Assembly (NCBI GenBank): GCA_030612765.1
Contig: JAUWNG010000007.1
Span: 1 to 56,106, forward strand
DNA from: Planctomycetota bacterium
Lineage (GTDB): Bacteria; Planctomycetota; Planctomycetia; Pirellulales; Thermoguttaceae
Direction of reading: 5' to 3'
Length of the DNA: 56,106 nucleotides
The notes beneath the pieces were generated by a model, which worked only from the letters and a program-made list of their open reading frames with translations, had not been told where the DNA came from and did no database searches. Of the stretch, positions 16,266 through 25,359 are shown piece by piece. The stretch's first letter is position 1. Each line of letters starts with the position of its first letter. Made by a program: the position numbers and the translations under genes.

Positions 16266-17912
16266 ATGTACTGCTATCAATGCGAACAAACCGCCAAAGG
16301 GACCGGCTGCACGGTAATTGGCGTCTGCGGCAAGGAACCGGCCACAGCCGCGCTGCAAGACCTGCTGATCCACGCGACCAAGGGAATCGCGATGTACGCC
16401 CATCGGGCCGCCGAACTCGGTGCGACCGATCAACAAGTGGATCGGGCGATACCCGAGTTCCTCTTCGCAACCATTACGAACGTCGATTTCGACCCCCAGC
16501 GGCTGAAAACACACCTGCTCGACGCCGCCGCGATCCGCGACCGTGCAAAAACGCTTTACGAAGATACCTGCGTTGAGAAGGCCAAGGCGCCGGAAATCCT
16601 CGATGGTCCGGCCATCTGGCAGCCCGCCGCCGATCTCGACGGACTGATCCAACAGGGCGAAGAGGTCTCGATCACCAAGCGGCAGACGCGGCTGGGCAAC
16701 GACCTCGCCGGATTGCAGGACTTGATCCTCTACGGCCTGAAGGGCGCCGCTTCATACGCCGACCACGCAATGATTCTCGGCTACGAAGACCCGAACATTT
16801 ACGCTACCTTCCATCAGGCCCTCGATTTCCTTGCCCAAGAGAATCCCACTCAAGACGCCCTGTTTGATTGGGTAATGAAGACGGGCGAGTTGAACCTGAC
16901 GGTGATGGGGTTGCTCGACGCCGCCAACACCAGCGTGTACGGCCATCCCGAGCCGACCACCGTGCGAGTGACGCCCGTCCGCGGCAAGTGCATCGTCGTC
17001 TCCGGCCACGACCTGAAAGACCTGGACGCACTGCTGAAACAGACCGAGGGAAAGGGGATCAACGTCTACACGCACGGCGAGATGCTCCCCTGCCACGCGT
17101 ATCCCGGCTTGAAAAAATACAAACACCTGGTGGGCAACTACGGTGGGGCGTGGCAAGACCAACGAAAGGAGTTCGACGAGTTCCCCGGCGCGATCCTGAT
17201 GACCACCAACTGCATCCAGAAGCCCAAGGAAAGCTACATCGGCCGTATCTTCACCTGCGGGCTGGTGGCCTGGCCGGGTGTGCGGCACATAGGAACGGAC
17301 CGCGATTTCTCGCCGGTCATCGAGGCCGCGCTGGCCGCCGACGGTTTCGCCACCGACGCGCCCGAGAAGTCCATCACCGTCGGCTTCGGCCATCACGCCG
17401 TCCTCGGCGTGGCCGATAAAATCGTCGCGGCGGTCAAGGCCGGACAGATCCGACACTTCTTCCTCGTCGGCGGCTGCGACGGGGCCAAGTCGGGACGGAA
17501 CTACTACACCGAGTTCGCCCAAAAAGTGCCCAAGGATTGCGTGATCCTCACGCTGGCCTGCGGCAAGTACCGCTTCAATAAATTGCCGTTCGGCGACATC
17601 GGCGGGATACCGCGGCTGTTGGACGTCGGCCAGTGCAACGACGCTTTCTCGGCCATCCAGATCGCCACGGCGCTGGCCGACGCTTTCAAGTGCGAAGTGA
17701 ACCAGTTGCCGCTCTCGTTCGTGATAAGTTGGTACGAGCAGAAGGCGGTGGCGATCCTGCTGACGCTCCTTTTCCTGGGCATCAAGAACATCCGGCTGGG
17801 TCCAACCCTGCCGGCGTTCATCACCCCGCCGGTGCTCGACCTGCTGGTCGAGAAGTTCAACATCGCCCCGATCACCACGCCGGAGGCCGATCTGAAGGCG
17901 ATGCTGGGGTAG
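16266..17912 (+). CDS. hcp: Hydroxylamine reductase / hybrid cluster protein
   Basis: A 548-residue Hcp. It holds a 4Fe-4S cluster bound near the N-terminus ([20 protein letters not shown] with Cys3, 6, 15 and 21) and a hybrid Fe-S-O cluster with ligands in conserved motifs near the middle and C-terminus, seen as [67 protein letters not shown] and [11 protein letters not shown]. Family enzymes reduce NO or hydroxylamine in the cytoplasm and protect from nitrosative stress. Start ATG 16266 has an AGGAG site about 12 bases upstream; in-frame sequence before it lacks homology. A TATAAT at 16145-16150 could be a -10 element. I see no clear HcpR, DNR or FNR site. Confidence 0.95.
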   Translation: MYCYQCEQTAKGTGCTVIGVCGKEPATAALQDLLIHATKGIAMYAHRAAELGATDQQVDRAIPEFLFATITNVDFDPQRLKTHLLDAAAIRDRAKTLYEDTCVEKAKAPEILDGPAIWQPAADLDGLIQQGEEVSITKRQTRLGNDLAGLQDLILYGLKGAASYADHAMILGYEDPNIYATFHQALDFLAQENPTQDALFDWVMKTGELNLTVMGLLDAANTSVYGHPEPTTVRVTPVRGKCIVVSGHDLKDLDALLKQTEGKGINVYTHGEMLPCHAYPGLKKYKHLVGNYGGAWQDQRKEFDEFPGAILMTTNCIQKPKESYIGRIFTCGLVAWPGVRHIGTDRDFSPVIEAALAADGFATDAPEKSITVGFGHHAVLGVADKIVAAVKAGQIRHFFLVGGCDGAKSGRNYYTEFAQKVPKDCVILTLACGKYRFNKLPFGDIGGIPRLLDVGQCNDAFSAIQIATALADAFKCEVNQLPLSFVISWYEQKAVAILLTLLFLGIKNIRLGPTLPAFITPPVLDLLVEKFNIAPITTPEADLKAMLG

Positions 17913-17965
17913 TTGATTGCTGTTTTACATACCGCGGCGCACAACGGCTCGGGAGCGGAGAAAAT

Positions 17966-18196
17966 ATGAAGAAGAAACCTAAAACGGAATTGGACGACGA
18001 TCTGCGACCCGAGTATGATCTTTCCAAACTCAAAGGCGGAGTCCGCGGAAAGTATGCGCATCGATTCAAAGAAGGGACGAATCTAGTGCTCCTGTCCCCT
18101 GACGTGGCGCCTTATTTTCCCGACGAAGAATCGGTCAACGCGGCACTGAAATCCTTGGTCGTCATTGCCAAGACGCACGTTCGTCGGGCCAAGTGA
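17966..18196 (+). CDS. Small antitoxin-like protein
   Basis: A 76-residue protein: MKKKPKTELDDDLRPEYDLS, then LKGGVRGKYAHRFKEGTN and a PDVAPYFPDEESVNAALKSL segment. Short proteins with the LRPEYDL-LKGGVRGKY pattern are common in cyanobacteria and other phyla, often beside a toxin or PIN gene, and are thought to be antitoxin-like. No toxin gene is adjacent here, so this is an orphan. It has an AGCGGAG site just upstream of ATG 17966. It lies between the hcp stop and a duplicated piece of the hcp 3' end. Function is inference from family habit. Confidence 0.75.
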   Translation: MKKKPKTELDDDLRPEYDLSKLKGGVRGKYAHRFKEGTNLVLLSPDVAPYFPDEESVNAALKSLVVIAKTHVRRAK

Positions 18197-18202
18197 AGCA
18201 TA

Positions 18203-18268
18203 GTCGGCAAGACCGGCATCGCCCCGATCACCACGCTCAAGGCCGACCTGAAGGCGATGCCGGGGTAG
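18203..18268 (+). pseudogene. Second copy of hcp 3' end
   Basis: Reading in one frame, this gives VGKTGIAPITTLKADLKAMP plus a Gly and a TAG stop, matching the last 22 codons of hcp (17847-17912) at most positions in both protein and DNA. It has no start of its own and overlaps the 3' end of the polyferredoxin gene on the other strand. It is either the tail of a lost second hcp or a duplication made when the small gene inserted. Confidence 0.75.
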
Positions 18269-19952
18269 AATCCGGTTGTATTTTCGGTCCATCCCGCGGT
18301 TTCAACATGACCTCCGTGCCGGGATTGGGCGAACCGAGGCGCTGGACGCGGATGGCCGAGGGGCCTTCCACCGGACAGTTGCTCTCGCAGATGCCGCAGC
18401 CGACGCATAAATAGCGATCCACGTAAGGCTGCTGTATCTCCAACTCGAAACCGTCGGCGTCTTTGATCGTAAACGTGTTGAGAATCTTGATCGCCTTCTC
18501 CGGCACGGGACACATCTCCTCGCAACGGATGCAGGGCGTCCCCTCGCCCCACGGCAGGCAACGCAAATGGTCGAAATACGCCAAGCCGATCGGCCGTCTG
18601 AGCTTGGCCGCCTCCGTCAGTCGCGGAATGGCCCCGCTCGGACAGACCTGGCCGCAAAGCGTGCAGGTGTATTCGCAATAGGTCTGCTCGAAGACGTGGC
18701 GGAACATCAGCCGCGGCGAGAAAATCCCCTCGATGCCCGACTCGAGGACGGCCGGCTGCAAAACGCCGGTCGGACAGACCTTCATGCACTCGCCGCAACG
18801 GACGCAAAGGTCGAGGAACGTATTTTCGTCGCCCACGCCGGGCGGACGCAGCAGATACGGATCGTCTTTTCGTGGTCGGATCATTTGCGCGGCCGCCGCC
18901 AGGCCGGGAATCGCCGCGCCGACGGCCATCCCGGCCAACGCCCCGCGCCGCGAAAGATCGACCGGCCGCGGTTGTCTTTTCGACCGTTTCACCACAAACT
19001 TGGCGATCCCCTTGGGGCAAAGGTCCACGCAATCCATGCACAGGATGCAGTCCTCGGCCGATAGCCCGTCGCCGAGCGCGTCCATCCGGCACAACTCGGC
19101 GCAGTCGCCGCACGGTTTGCATATCTCGGCGGGCAGACGCCTGACCAGCGACCAGCGGCCCAACAGCCCCAGCATCGCCCCGAGCGGACAGCAGTTTCGG
19201 CACCAAAACCGTCGGGCGACCAGTTCCAACGCGAAAATCGCCGCCAGTATCGCGGCCGATACGCCGGCCAGCCGGAACACGGTCGCGCGGAACGGGATCA
19301 GATGTTTTCCCACGAACGGCTCGACCGCCTCCGTGCCCCAGCGCCCATCGAGCCATTCGAGTCCGGCGTCCACGCCGCGATGGAGCGTCGGATCGCCCCA
19401 GAGGGTCATTCCACGGGTCAGCAGCGCAAGCGGATCGACAAACCCGACCAGCGGAAAGGAGAACACGGCGGCCAGCAGGACCACGATCAGCAGGATGTAA
19501 CGCGCGGAGTGCAGACGGCGAGCCTTTTGTAGCACAGTCGCCCCCGGCTGTGCTTTTGTCGGCATGGTCGATGCGGCTGTTTCTCTCTCACAGCCGAGGG
19601 CGGCTGTGCTACAAAAGCGATTGGTGCGCCGGGCGATCGGCCGTAGCAGGCGATGGAAATAGTCCAATAGCGTTCCCAGAGGGCAAATCCAGCCGCAGAA
19701 AAACCGGCCTAAAACAATTGTCAGGGCCAAGACGATCAGCGCCGGCCAGAACAGGGCGATAAACTGACGCGCGGCAAGCATGGCGGCCGCGGCGGAGAGC
19801 GGATCGAGGCGGAAGAAGAGGTTTTCGCCGCCGGCCAATTGGTCCGCGCCGGTGTATTCGGTGCGGCGGAAGAGCCAAAGGAACAGCACGAGCATGGCGA
19901 ACTGTGCCGCCCGCCGCCACCATCGCCAGGGAATCCACGCAATTCGTCGCAT
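18237..19952 (-). CDS. Membrane polyferredoxin (NapH/NapG-like fusion)
   Basis: A 571-residue iron-sulfur electron carrier. The N-terminal half is NapH/MauN-like, with about five membrane helices and the motifs RFFCGWICPLG and RFWCRNCCPLG. It is followed by 4Fe-4S sites CKPCGDCAELC and CILCMDCVDLCPKG, then an internal twin-arginine stretch DLSRRGALAGMAVGAAIPGL that starts a NapG/MauM-like half with CVRCGECMKVCPTG, CTLCGQVCPSG, CIRCEEMCPVPEK and CVGCGICESNCPV. It probably moves quinol electrons to a periplasmic acceptor. The DUF362 gene ends 84 bases upstream. A 92-bp palindrome at 19525-19616 is read through in frame, adding about 30 foreign residues. Start ATG 19952. Confidence 0.88.
   Translation of the reverse strand: MRRIAWIPWRWWRRAAQFAMLVLFLWLFRRTEYTGADQLAGGENLFFRLDPLSAAAAMLAARQFIALFWPALIVLALTIVLGRFFCGWICPLGTLLDYFHRLLRPIARRTNRFCSTAALGCERETAASTMPTKAQPGATVLQKARRLHSARYILLIVVLLAAVFSFPLVGFVDPLALLTRGMTLWGDPTLHRGVDAGLEWLDGRWGTEAVEPFVGKHLIPFRATVFRLAGVSAAILAAIFALELVARRFWCRNCCPLGAMLGLLGRWSLVRRLPAEICKPCGDCAELCRMDALGDGLSAEDCILCMDCVDLCPKGIAKFVVKRSKRQPRPVDLSRRGALAGMAVGAAIPGLAAAAQMIRPRKDDPYLLRPPGVGDENTFLDLCVRCGECMKVCPTGVLQPAVLESGIEGIFSPRLMFRHVFEQTYCEYTCTLCGQVCPSGAIPRLTEAAKLRRPIGLAYFDHLRCLPWGEGTPCIRCEEMCPVPEKAIKILNTFTIKDADGFELEIQQPYVDRYLCVGCGICESNCPVEGPSAIRVQRLGSPNPGTEVMLKPRDGPKIQPDSTPASPSGRP
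19525..19616. repeat. Nested palindrome inside the polyferredoxin gene
   Basis: Arms of 28 bases (19525-19552 and 19589-19616) are complementary except at two positions, and each arm folds on itself as AGCACAG...CTGTGCT. It encodes the stretch between ARRTNRFCSTAALG and VLQKARRLHSARY without breaking the frame. Confidence 0.9.
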
Positions 19953-19973
19953 AATATAAAGCCGCGACCGTTG

Positions 19974-20034
19974 GTCGCGGCTGCGAAACCGCAAGCGGTA
20001 GTCGCGCCTGCGAAGCCGCAAGCGGCGGTCGCGG
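19974..20034 (+). repeat. 27-bp tandem repeat GTCGCGGCTGCGAAACCGC
   Basis: Two tandem 27-bp units (19974-20000 and 20001-20027) and the start of a third, in the gap between the polyferredoxin start and the DUF362 stop. Each unit contains a short GCGG/CCGC dyad. Confidence 0.8.
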
Positions 20035-20036
20035 TT

Positions 20037-20963
20037 TTACGGAGTGATAATCTTCACCTTCGACAGGTCCATCTCGCCCAGGCCAAGTTTGGCGGCCGCC
20101 ACCGTGGAGCCTAAATAATCCGGTTTCTCCCCAAACAGCGTCGTGGCGTATGCGTCCGCGGCCACCGTGTCGGCCGAGGCGATCAGGGTGTCGAGCACCT
20201 TCACGTCCTCGAGCTTTCCGCCCGTCGGGCCGTGACGCAAGAGGATGCGGGTGGCGTCGATGATCGTCAGCTTTGGACGGATCACCAGATTCAGGTCGGC
20301 GATCCGGCGGGGCAGGTCGCGGTGGATAAGTCCGCGGTTGCCGCCGATAACGCCCATCACGTTTTTCAGCCCCAACGTGAGCTTCGCCTGACAGTGGTGT
20401 TTGGCCACCGGCACGTTGATGTAGCAGTCGCACTCGGGCGGCAGGGCGTCGCGGTGAAAATCGAACTCGTCGAGCGACTTGCCGTCGGCGATCTTCACCG
20501 GCACGAAATCCCTGTTTTTCACGTACTCGCAACGGACGCGCGAATCGTCGATCGACTCGACGGCTTCTTTTATTCCACTGCGGGCGTAGCTGCGTCGGGC
20601 ATCGTTCACCGGGCGATCGAAGACCAGCACCCGCCGCGCGCCGGCGTCGAGACATTGCCGCACGACGGCCTTGACCACGTCGGGATGAGTGGTGGCCGCC
20701 TGCTCGGGCCTGCGGTCGAAGCCGATGTTCGGCTTGACCACCACACGGTCGCCCTGGTTGACGAACGCCGCCATCCCGCCCAAGGGTTTCAGTACTTTGT
20801 CGACCAGCGCTTCGTAATCCTTGCCCTTGACCACTACCACCAGCGGCTTGCCCTTGGGACGTTCTTCGGCCGCCAGCACGGCGCGGACATCAAACAGGGG
20901 CACCGCCAGACACGTTCCGGCGGACCACGCCGCCACCTGTTCGATAAATTCCCTGCGGTCCAT
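20037..20963 (-). CDS. Tat-exported DUF362 protein
   Basis: A 308-residue DUF362 protein. A Tat signal is seen at the very start (MDRREFIEQVAAW, then a hydrophobic stretch ending FDVRAVLAAEE). DUF362 features follow: DRVVVKPNIGFDRRPEQAAT near residue 72, VVRQCLDAGARRVLVFDRPV, CYINVPVAKHHCQAKLTLGL and NVMGVIGGNRGLIH, and IIDATRILLRHGPTGG. These proteins have unknown chemistry but commonly sit beside a NapH/NapG-like polyferredoxin, as here, so it is probably a periplasmic redox or cofactor partner of that protein. The gene is transcribed ahead of the polyferredoxin gene in the same direction. Confidence 0.87.
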   Translation of the reverse strand: MDRREFIEQVAAWSAGTCLAVPLFDVRAVLAAEERPKGKPLVVVVKGKDYEALVDKVLKPLGGMAAFVNQGDRVVVKPNIGFDRRPEQAATTHPDVVKAVVRQCLDAGARRVLVFDRPVNDARRSYARSGIKEAVESIDDSRVRCEYVKNRDFVPVKIADGKSLDEFDFHRDALPPECDCYINVPVAKHHCQAKLTLGLKNVMGVIGGNRGLIHRDLPRRIADLNLVIRPKLTIIDATRILLRHGPTGGKLEDVKVLDTLIASADTVAADAYATTLFGEKPDYLGSTVAAAKLGLGEMDLSKVKIITP

Positions 20964-21017
20964 AAGCGGTATCTCCCGTTATGTTCGTGGGTATATGTAT
21001 CGCTACCGAATCGCAAT

Positions 21018-21076
21018 GTAGCCGGCACGCTCCGTGTGCCGGAAAACAGGGTCGGCACACGGAGTGTGCCGACTAC
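21018..21076. repeat. Nested palindrome GTAGCCGGCACGCTCCGTGT
   Basis: Arms 21018-21041 and 21053-21076 are complementary apart from two positions, and each arm is itself a CGGCAC...GTGCCG hairpin. It lies between the starts of the DUF362 gene and the glgC 3' end. Confidence 0.88.
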
Positions 21077-21135
21077 GATTTCGGCAACTTATTGTTTTAC
21101 AAACCCTTAGTTCGTGTTGCGGCAAGCAGGGTGGG

Positions 21136-21164
21136 CATCATGGGCAAGCTTCACTTACCCATGA
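21136..21164. terminator. Hairpin downstream of glgC, possible terminator
   Basis: ATCATGGGCAAG-cttca-CTTACCCATGAT forms a 12-bp stem with one wobble pair. It lies about 50 bases past the glgC stop, without a clear U-tract. Its right arm is the motif also found near 1219, so it may be a repeat instead of a dedicated terminator. Confidence 0.4.
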
Positions 21165-21210
21165 TATCCGGTCCAATAGCTTTCCGCAACAGAAACCACA
21201 TGCGCGATCG

Positions 21211-22464
21211 TCACGAGGCGGCTTTTTCGAGAAATTGGTCCACGCCGTGGGTCTTGGCGATCACGGTCAAGCCCGTCTCCGTGACCGTGAAACCGCGGTT
21301 GCAGTCCAGATCGGCGTCGTAGCCGATTTCGATGCCGGCGGGCACGTGGACGCCCTTGTCGATTATCGCCCGGCGGATTTTCGCGTGCCGTCCCACGTTC
21401 ACGCCCTCGAAGAGAATGGAATCGACCACTTGCGCGTAGCTGTTGATGCGTGAATCGGGGCCGACGATCGTCCGCTCCAACCGTCCGCCCGAAACGATGG
21501 TCCCCTGGCAGACGATGCTGTCGAGCGCCTGCCCGCGCCGGGCGTCCGGCCCCGTCTCGGCAAAGACGAACTTCGGCGGTGGAAGGTTCGGCTGGAAAGT
21601 GCGGATCGGCCAATCGGCGTCGTACAGGTTCAACTGCGGATCGATCGCGATCAGGTCCATGTTGGCGTCGAAATAGGCATCCAGCGTACCCACGTCGCGC
21701 CAGTAGGCCTCGGTCTTCCGATTCTCGTCCATGAAAGGATAAGCGTACACCCGGTGCGAGTCGATCAGCGCCGGGATCAGGTCGTGGCCGAAGTCGTGGC
21801 GGCTGCCACCGCGGGTGGCATCGAGACATAGCTGCTCGAAGAGAAAGCGGGTGCTGGCCACGTAGATACCCATCGAGGCCAGCGTGCGCTGCGGATCGCC
21901 GGGGATCGGCTTGGGACGGGCCGGCTTCTCCTCGAAACCGACTACGCGGCTCTCCGCGTCGACCTCGACGATGCCGAATTGCCGCGCGGCGGCCAACACG
22001 TCGACCGGCAGCGAGCCGACGGTTAGATCGGCGCCGCTTTCGATGTGGTGTTCGACCAGCTTGGCGTAGTTCATCTTGTAGATGTGGTCGCCGGCGAGGA
22101 TCACCACGTATTTCGGCCGCTCTCGCTCGATGGTGTAGATATTCTGGTAAACGGCGTCGGCGGTCCCTTGATACCAATGCTCATCAATGCGTTGCTGCGG
22201 GGGGACGACTTCGATGAACTCGCCCAACTCGCGGCAGAGATAGGATTGCCAGCCGAGGTGGATGTGCCGGTCGAGGCTCATCGCCTTGTATTGGGTGAGG
22301 ACGAGATTCTTGCGGATCCCGCTGTTTAGGCAATTCGACAGTGTGAAGTCGATGATCCGATACGCGCCGCCGAAGGGGACGGCCGGTTTGGCACGATCGC
22401 GGGTAAGCGGTTCCAGCCGCGATCCTTTCCCCCCCGCCAGAATTACCGCCAAGACATCCTTCAT
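21211..22464 (-). CDS. glgC: Glucose-1-phosphate adenylyltransferase
   Basis: A 417-residue GlgC, making ADP-glucose from ATP and glucose 1-phosphate for glycogen synthesis in the cytoplasm. The nucleotide motif [20 protein letters not shown] is at residues 8-27, followed by [32 protein letters not shown], the metal-binding [20 protein letters not shown], and [17 protein letters not shown] left-handed beta-helix follows at the C-terminus ([32 protein letters not shown]). It starts at ATG 22464. No other glycogen gene is in the window. Confidence 0.95.
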   Translation of the reverse strand: MKDVLAVILAGGKGSRLEPLTRDRAKPAVPFGGAYRIIDFTLSNCLNSGIRKNLVLTQYKAMSLDRHIHLGWQSYLCRELGEFIEVVPPQQRIDEHWYQGTADAVYQNIYTIERERPKYVVILAGDHIYKMNYAKLVEHHIESGADLTVGSLPVDVLAAARQFGIVEVDAESRVVGFEEKPARPKPIPGDPQRTLASMGIYVASTRFLFEQLCLDATRGGSRHDFGHDLIPALIDSHRVYAYPFMDENRKTEAYWRDVGTLDAYFDANMDLIAIDPQLNLYDADWPIRTFQPNLPPPKFVFAETGPDARRGQALDSIVCQGTIVSGGRLERTIVGPDSRINSYAQVVDSILFEGVNVGRHAKIRRAIIDKGVHVPAGIEIGYDADLDCNRGFTVTETGLTVIAKTHGVDQFLEKAAS

Positions 22465-22563
22465 TTCAGCCCCCTAATAGTTCAATATTCACACGATAAT
22501 AGCATGGTCCCGGCATGAAGCAATCCCGGAAGGCCGAATTTCACCGATTTCGGCGACTATGGG

Positions 22564-22728
22564 CTAAGTTTGCGGGTTCAACGTTTTTTCGCCATAGCCG
22601 TATCGAAGTGCCTTGTCGATCTTTTCGACGACCTCCGGAGTGGAACGGGCGTCGATCCTTGCGCGGCGCAGGACAACGGCGATTGTGCCATAGACGTCCT
22701 CGTCCGTGAAGAAACGGATAGCGGCCAT
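22564..22728 (-). pseudogene. Truncated DUF5615-type PIN-like toxin
   Basis: A 54-residue frame starting MAAIRFFTDEDVYGTIAVVL then RRARIDARSTPE, which matches the first third of DUF5615 (PIN-like) toxins, whose N-terminal acidic residues in TDEDV belong to the nuclease active site. After STPE the sequence (VVEKIDKALRYGYGEKTLNPQ) no longer resembles the family and stops; intact members are about twice as long and carry further acidic residues. The ATG overlaps the antitoxin stop as TGATG, the coupling typical of such pairs. It is probably an inactivated toxin. Confidence 0.7.
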
Positions 22729-23009
22729 CAGGTTGAATCGCCCGCGGTCAAACGAGATTTCACCGATGCTTCATCGTCGGCCGCCAAGCCGGCCTCGATT
22801 TCGTCCAAGTGGTCGTAGGCATAAGCCAGGGCATCATGGACGTCCGCCGGCCGAAGGCCGGGATACTGCTGTACGATCTCTTCCACGCCCATGCCCTGCC
22901 GATAACATGCCAGGATCGTGGCTACGCGAATACGAGTTCCCGCCACGACGGGCTGCCCGCCACACCGGGCGACGTTGGATTCAACGTTGCGGTAATCCAG
23001 CTTCGGCAT
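22728..23009 (-). CDS. DUF433 antitoxin
   Basis: A 93-residue DUF433 protein, the antitoxin partner of DUF5615 toxins (VapB45-like). The HTH part is clear: CGGQPVVAGTRIRVATILAC, then YRQGMGVEEIVQQYPGLRPA and DVHDALAYAYDHLDEIEAGL. Start ATG 23009; residues read upstream of it show no homology. It would bind the toxin and its own promoter. The overlapping downstream toxin gene is shortened, so the antitoxin may now be an orphan. Confidence 0.85.
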   Translation of the reverse strand: MPKLDYRNVESNVARCGGQPVVAGTRIRVATILACYRQGMGVEEIVQQYPGLRPADVHDALAYAYDHLDEIEAGLAADDEASVKSRLTAGDST

Positions 23010-23503
23010 CTTAATAATCCTAAAAATCCTCAACCATTCGGGGACGCAACGGCAACTCAACTAAAGCATCTCTATTGTACCACGGCCCACAACCAAGACC
23101 AACCCGACCGGGTGAAAAACAGGGGATCCGATTTCTAGTTCAGGTGCAGTAATTGGACTTATCCCCTATTCTCCCCCAGCTGGATTGTATCACAGGGAGT
23201 GGCCCAATTTCGACCAGAAAACGCCGTTGAACCGTGGGGCAGAGGAGAGAGGGGAGAGAGAGGGGGCGTTTTGGTTTTATCGAGAAGTAGAAGGAAAGAG
23301 CCGCGTCTCCTTTTCCCTTTCGGCGGTCTATGTCCTCGAGCTCAGTGTCACAAATTGGTGGTTTGATGGATCGTCTGAGCAAACGGTTGAGATAACGAGA
23401 CAGCCGTCAACGAACAGGATGAGCCATGACAAGGAGCGCGCCTGTGGCGTGCAATAACAAAATCAGCATAATCGCGATCCTCGCCATTGGCTCGATCCGC
23501 TGG
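23010..23503. other. Intergenic, no gene seen
   Basis: No convincing gene. A GA-rich tract lies at about 23238-23268, similar to that at 131-185. Base composition drops toward the AT-richer gene that ends at 23504. Confidence 0.45.
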
Positions 23504-24781
23504 TTAGTCCTTGGCTTCTGGTTCTGCTTCCGCCTTTGGGCGATCAGTATCCGCTGCAGAATTCTGAGAAGACTCATGAGCAAGTTGACTAGAGCCTCCT
23601 CCCTGTTTCGGTGGTTGCTGCCCACGCGCGGTCCCTAGATTCAAGATAAACCCCGTTAAAGCACGCTCCCATCCAATGTTTGCGAGAAAAGAGGGGAAAT
23701 GAGCCTCATGGACGATCCACTCTGCAAAGGAATCCATCCATCGATAGTAGTCCCATCCTCTTGGAGTCAAGAGTGCAATCAGTTTCAATCGTGTCTCAAC
23801 TTGAATATCGACTGCCAGTGGAAGAACTGAACAATGGGGAGCCCTCATATAGAGTGATTCAAATCCCCGAGGCAAATTCGCGTTGAACCCATGACAGCGG
23901 ATTGTGATTCGGACTACTCCTCTCTTTGTTGTCAACTCGAGTCGTCCTTGTTCAGGCCGGTCAAGCTTGGATCCTGAGGGAACAATCAGATCAAATCGCT
24001 CAAACATAACTCCATCTCTGCTCCAAATGGAATGCACAGTTCCCTTTGGTGGATTCTTGTGAATTCCAGATTTCCTAAATATTGGGCGCTCTTCAATCGG
24101 GGTTGTGAGCAGTGCAAGAACACGATTCTTCAGAAGAACGTCTGGAATGTGCTCCCTTGTCAACTCAATCAGTCTATCTCCGCTGCCTTGATAATCGTTG
24201 AAGTAGCTGGATAGATGCAGTGACAGCTCCTTAAGAACTGCGAACTCAATCGCTTCAATTAGAAGCGGCGACGACCGCATCTCAAATCCCCCATCCTCAG
24301 AGCTTGTCTTGACAATAGCTATATACTCGCCCCCCTGGTCCTCCTTTTTGTTCAGCTCTTCTCTCCGACCATGGTTTGCCTCGCCATTGTCTTCTCGGGA
24401 AACAGCAGTGGGAAAAAGGTCCTCAGACAGAATTTCCTGAAAAGCGGGGTTCTCCTTGGTGACTGCCACAATTATTCTCCTCAAATCTTCAGAGAATGAA
24501 TATCGATCGATCTCCATCACTTCTCTTGATTCACGATTGAATAGCGCCATCGCTTCGATTTCTCTTGATCCGCTCCGAGCTGAGATCGCGAGGCTGACCG
24601 CGTATCCAAGCGGAAAGAGGATCAGTGCGAGTGGTATAAGAACCCAATACGGGCTTGCGGTTTCGATCGCACCGTAGACGTAACTCACTAGCAAATTAAG
24701 GCCGAATGCGAGCAGCGTCCCGAGGATAAGTAGTTTAATGAAGTCCTGACGCCTCGCCAAACTGGTAGATATCGGTTGCAT
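23504..24781 (-). CDS. Two-TM membrane protein, unknown, atypical composition
   Basis: A 425-residue protein I cannot assign. Two hydrophobic helices lie near the N-terminus (residues about 15-38, LLILGTLLAFGLNLLVSYVY, and 45-68, WVLIPLALILFPLGYAVSLA), followed by a soluble cytoplasmic region of about 350 residues with no motif I recognise. The C-terminus is low-complexity (GGGSSQLAHESSQN through KAEAEPEAKD). Codon use is visibly more A/T-rich than neighbours such as glgC or the his genes, which suggests recent acquisition. It stands alone, with gene remnants upstream. Two-helix membrane anchors with a soluble domain occur among phage-defence effectors, but nothing here establishes that. Confidence 0.6.
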   Translation of the reverse strand: MQPISTSLARRQDFIKLLILGTLLAFGLNLLVSYVYGAIETASPYWVLIPLALILFPLGYAVSLAISARSGSREIEAMALFNRESREVMEIDRYSFSEDLRRIIVAVTKENPAFQEILSEDLFPTAVSREDNGEANHGRREELNKKEDQGGEYIAIVKTSSEDGGFEMRSSPLLIEAIEFAVLKELSLHLSSYFNDYQGSGDRLIELTREHIPDVLLKNRVLALLTTPIEERPIFRKSGIHKNPPKGTVHSIWSRDGVMFERFDLIVPSGSKLDRPEQGRLELTTKRGVVRITIRCHGFNANLPRGFESLYMRAPHCSVLPLAVDIQVETRLKLIALLTPRGWDYYRWMDSFAEWIVHEAHFPSFLANIGWERALTGFILNLGTARGQQPPKQGGGSSQLAHESSQNSAADTDRPKAEAEPEAKD

Positions 24782-25144
24782 GTCGAATGTGTGTTCTTCG
24801 GACTAACGGTTTAAGAGTGATGGGGTCGGGAGTTTTTGTTTCGACTCCGCTTCTCATGGGGCTGCGCTGTGACCGGTTGCCGACCGAATTGAGACTGCCG
24901 ACACCTTTTGCTCTCCCTCAATTTAGCGGGTGGCCCCGAGGTGTCAATAACCGTTCCTTTTCCGGTATCCTCCCATCATATCGCCTTTCGGCTAACTCTC
25001 CTGCCTTAGGAGTCCGAAATTGCGATCTCGGAATTCAAGACACCGGGAACCCGTCAGGAATGAGGTTCTGGGAGTTCGGAGAGTTCCGGGGACGCCGTAC
25101 ACGAAGAGTTCCGGAGACGCCGTACACAATTCCGGGTAAGATTG
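24782..25144. other. Intergenic with direct repeats, no gene seen
   Basis: No gene is supported. Near 25079-25101 and 25106-25128 the sequence GAGTTCCGGGGACGCCGTAC occurs twice in tandem with one difference. Such short repeats are typical of dispersed non-coding elements. Confidence 0.45.
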
Positions 25145-25359
25145 CCAGACGATAGTGCGTCGGCCAACGGATCGGGTAGAGCGATCAGCTTGCCAACAGA
25201 ATTGACGCAGACCAGCATCACCTTGGCGTCGACTAATAGCCGTTGGTCGGCGACGCAGACAACACGTTCCTTGACTGAAAAACGTACACGTCGCACCCGA
25301 TCGACTTCGGTCTCGATCTGTACGGCACCCCCCGGAGAGCGGATGAAATCGAAGGGCTT
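25145..25359 (-). pseudogene. Acyl-CoA thioesterase fragment
   Basis: One frame reads RSPGGAVQIETEVDRVRRVR, FSVKERVVCVADQRLLVDAK and VMLVCVNSVGKLIALPDPL, which fits the C-terminal half of a 4-hydroxybenzoyl-CoA-type hotdog thioesterase. It is closed by a TAG immediately upstream (25360-25362), so the N-terminal half with the catalytic aspartate is missing. The fragment lies just upstream of, and antiparallel to, the POT transporter gene. Confidence 0.6.
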
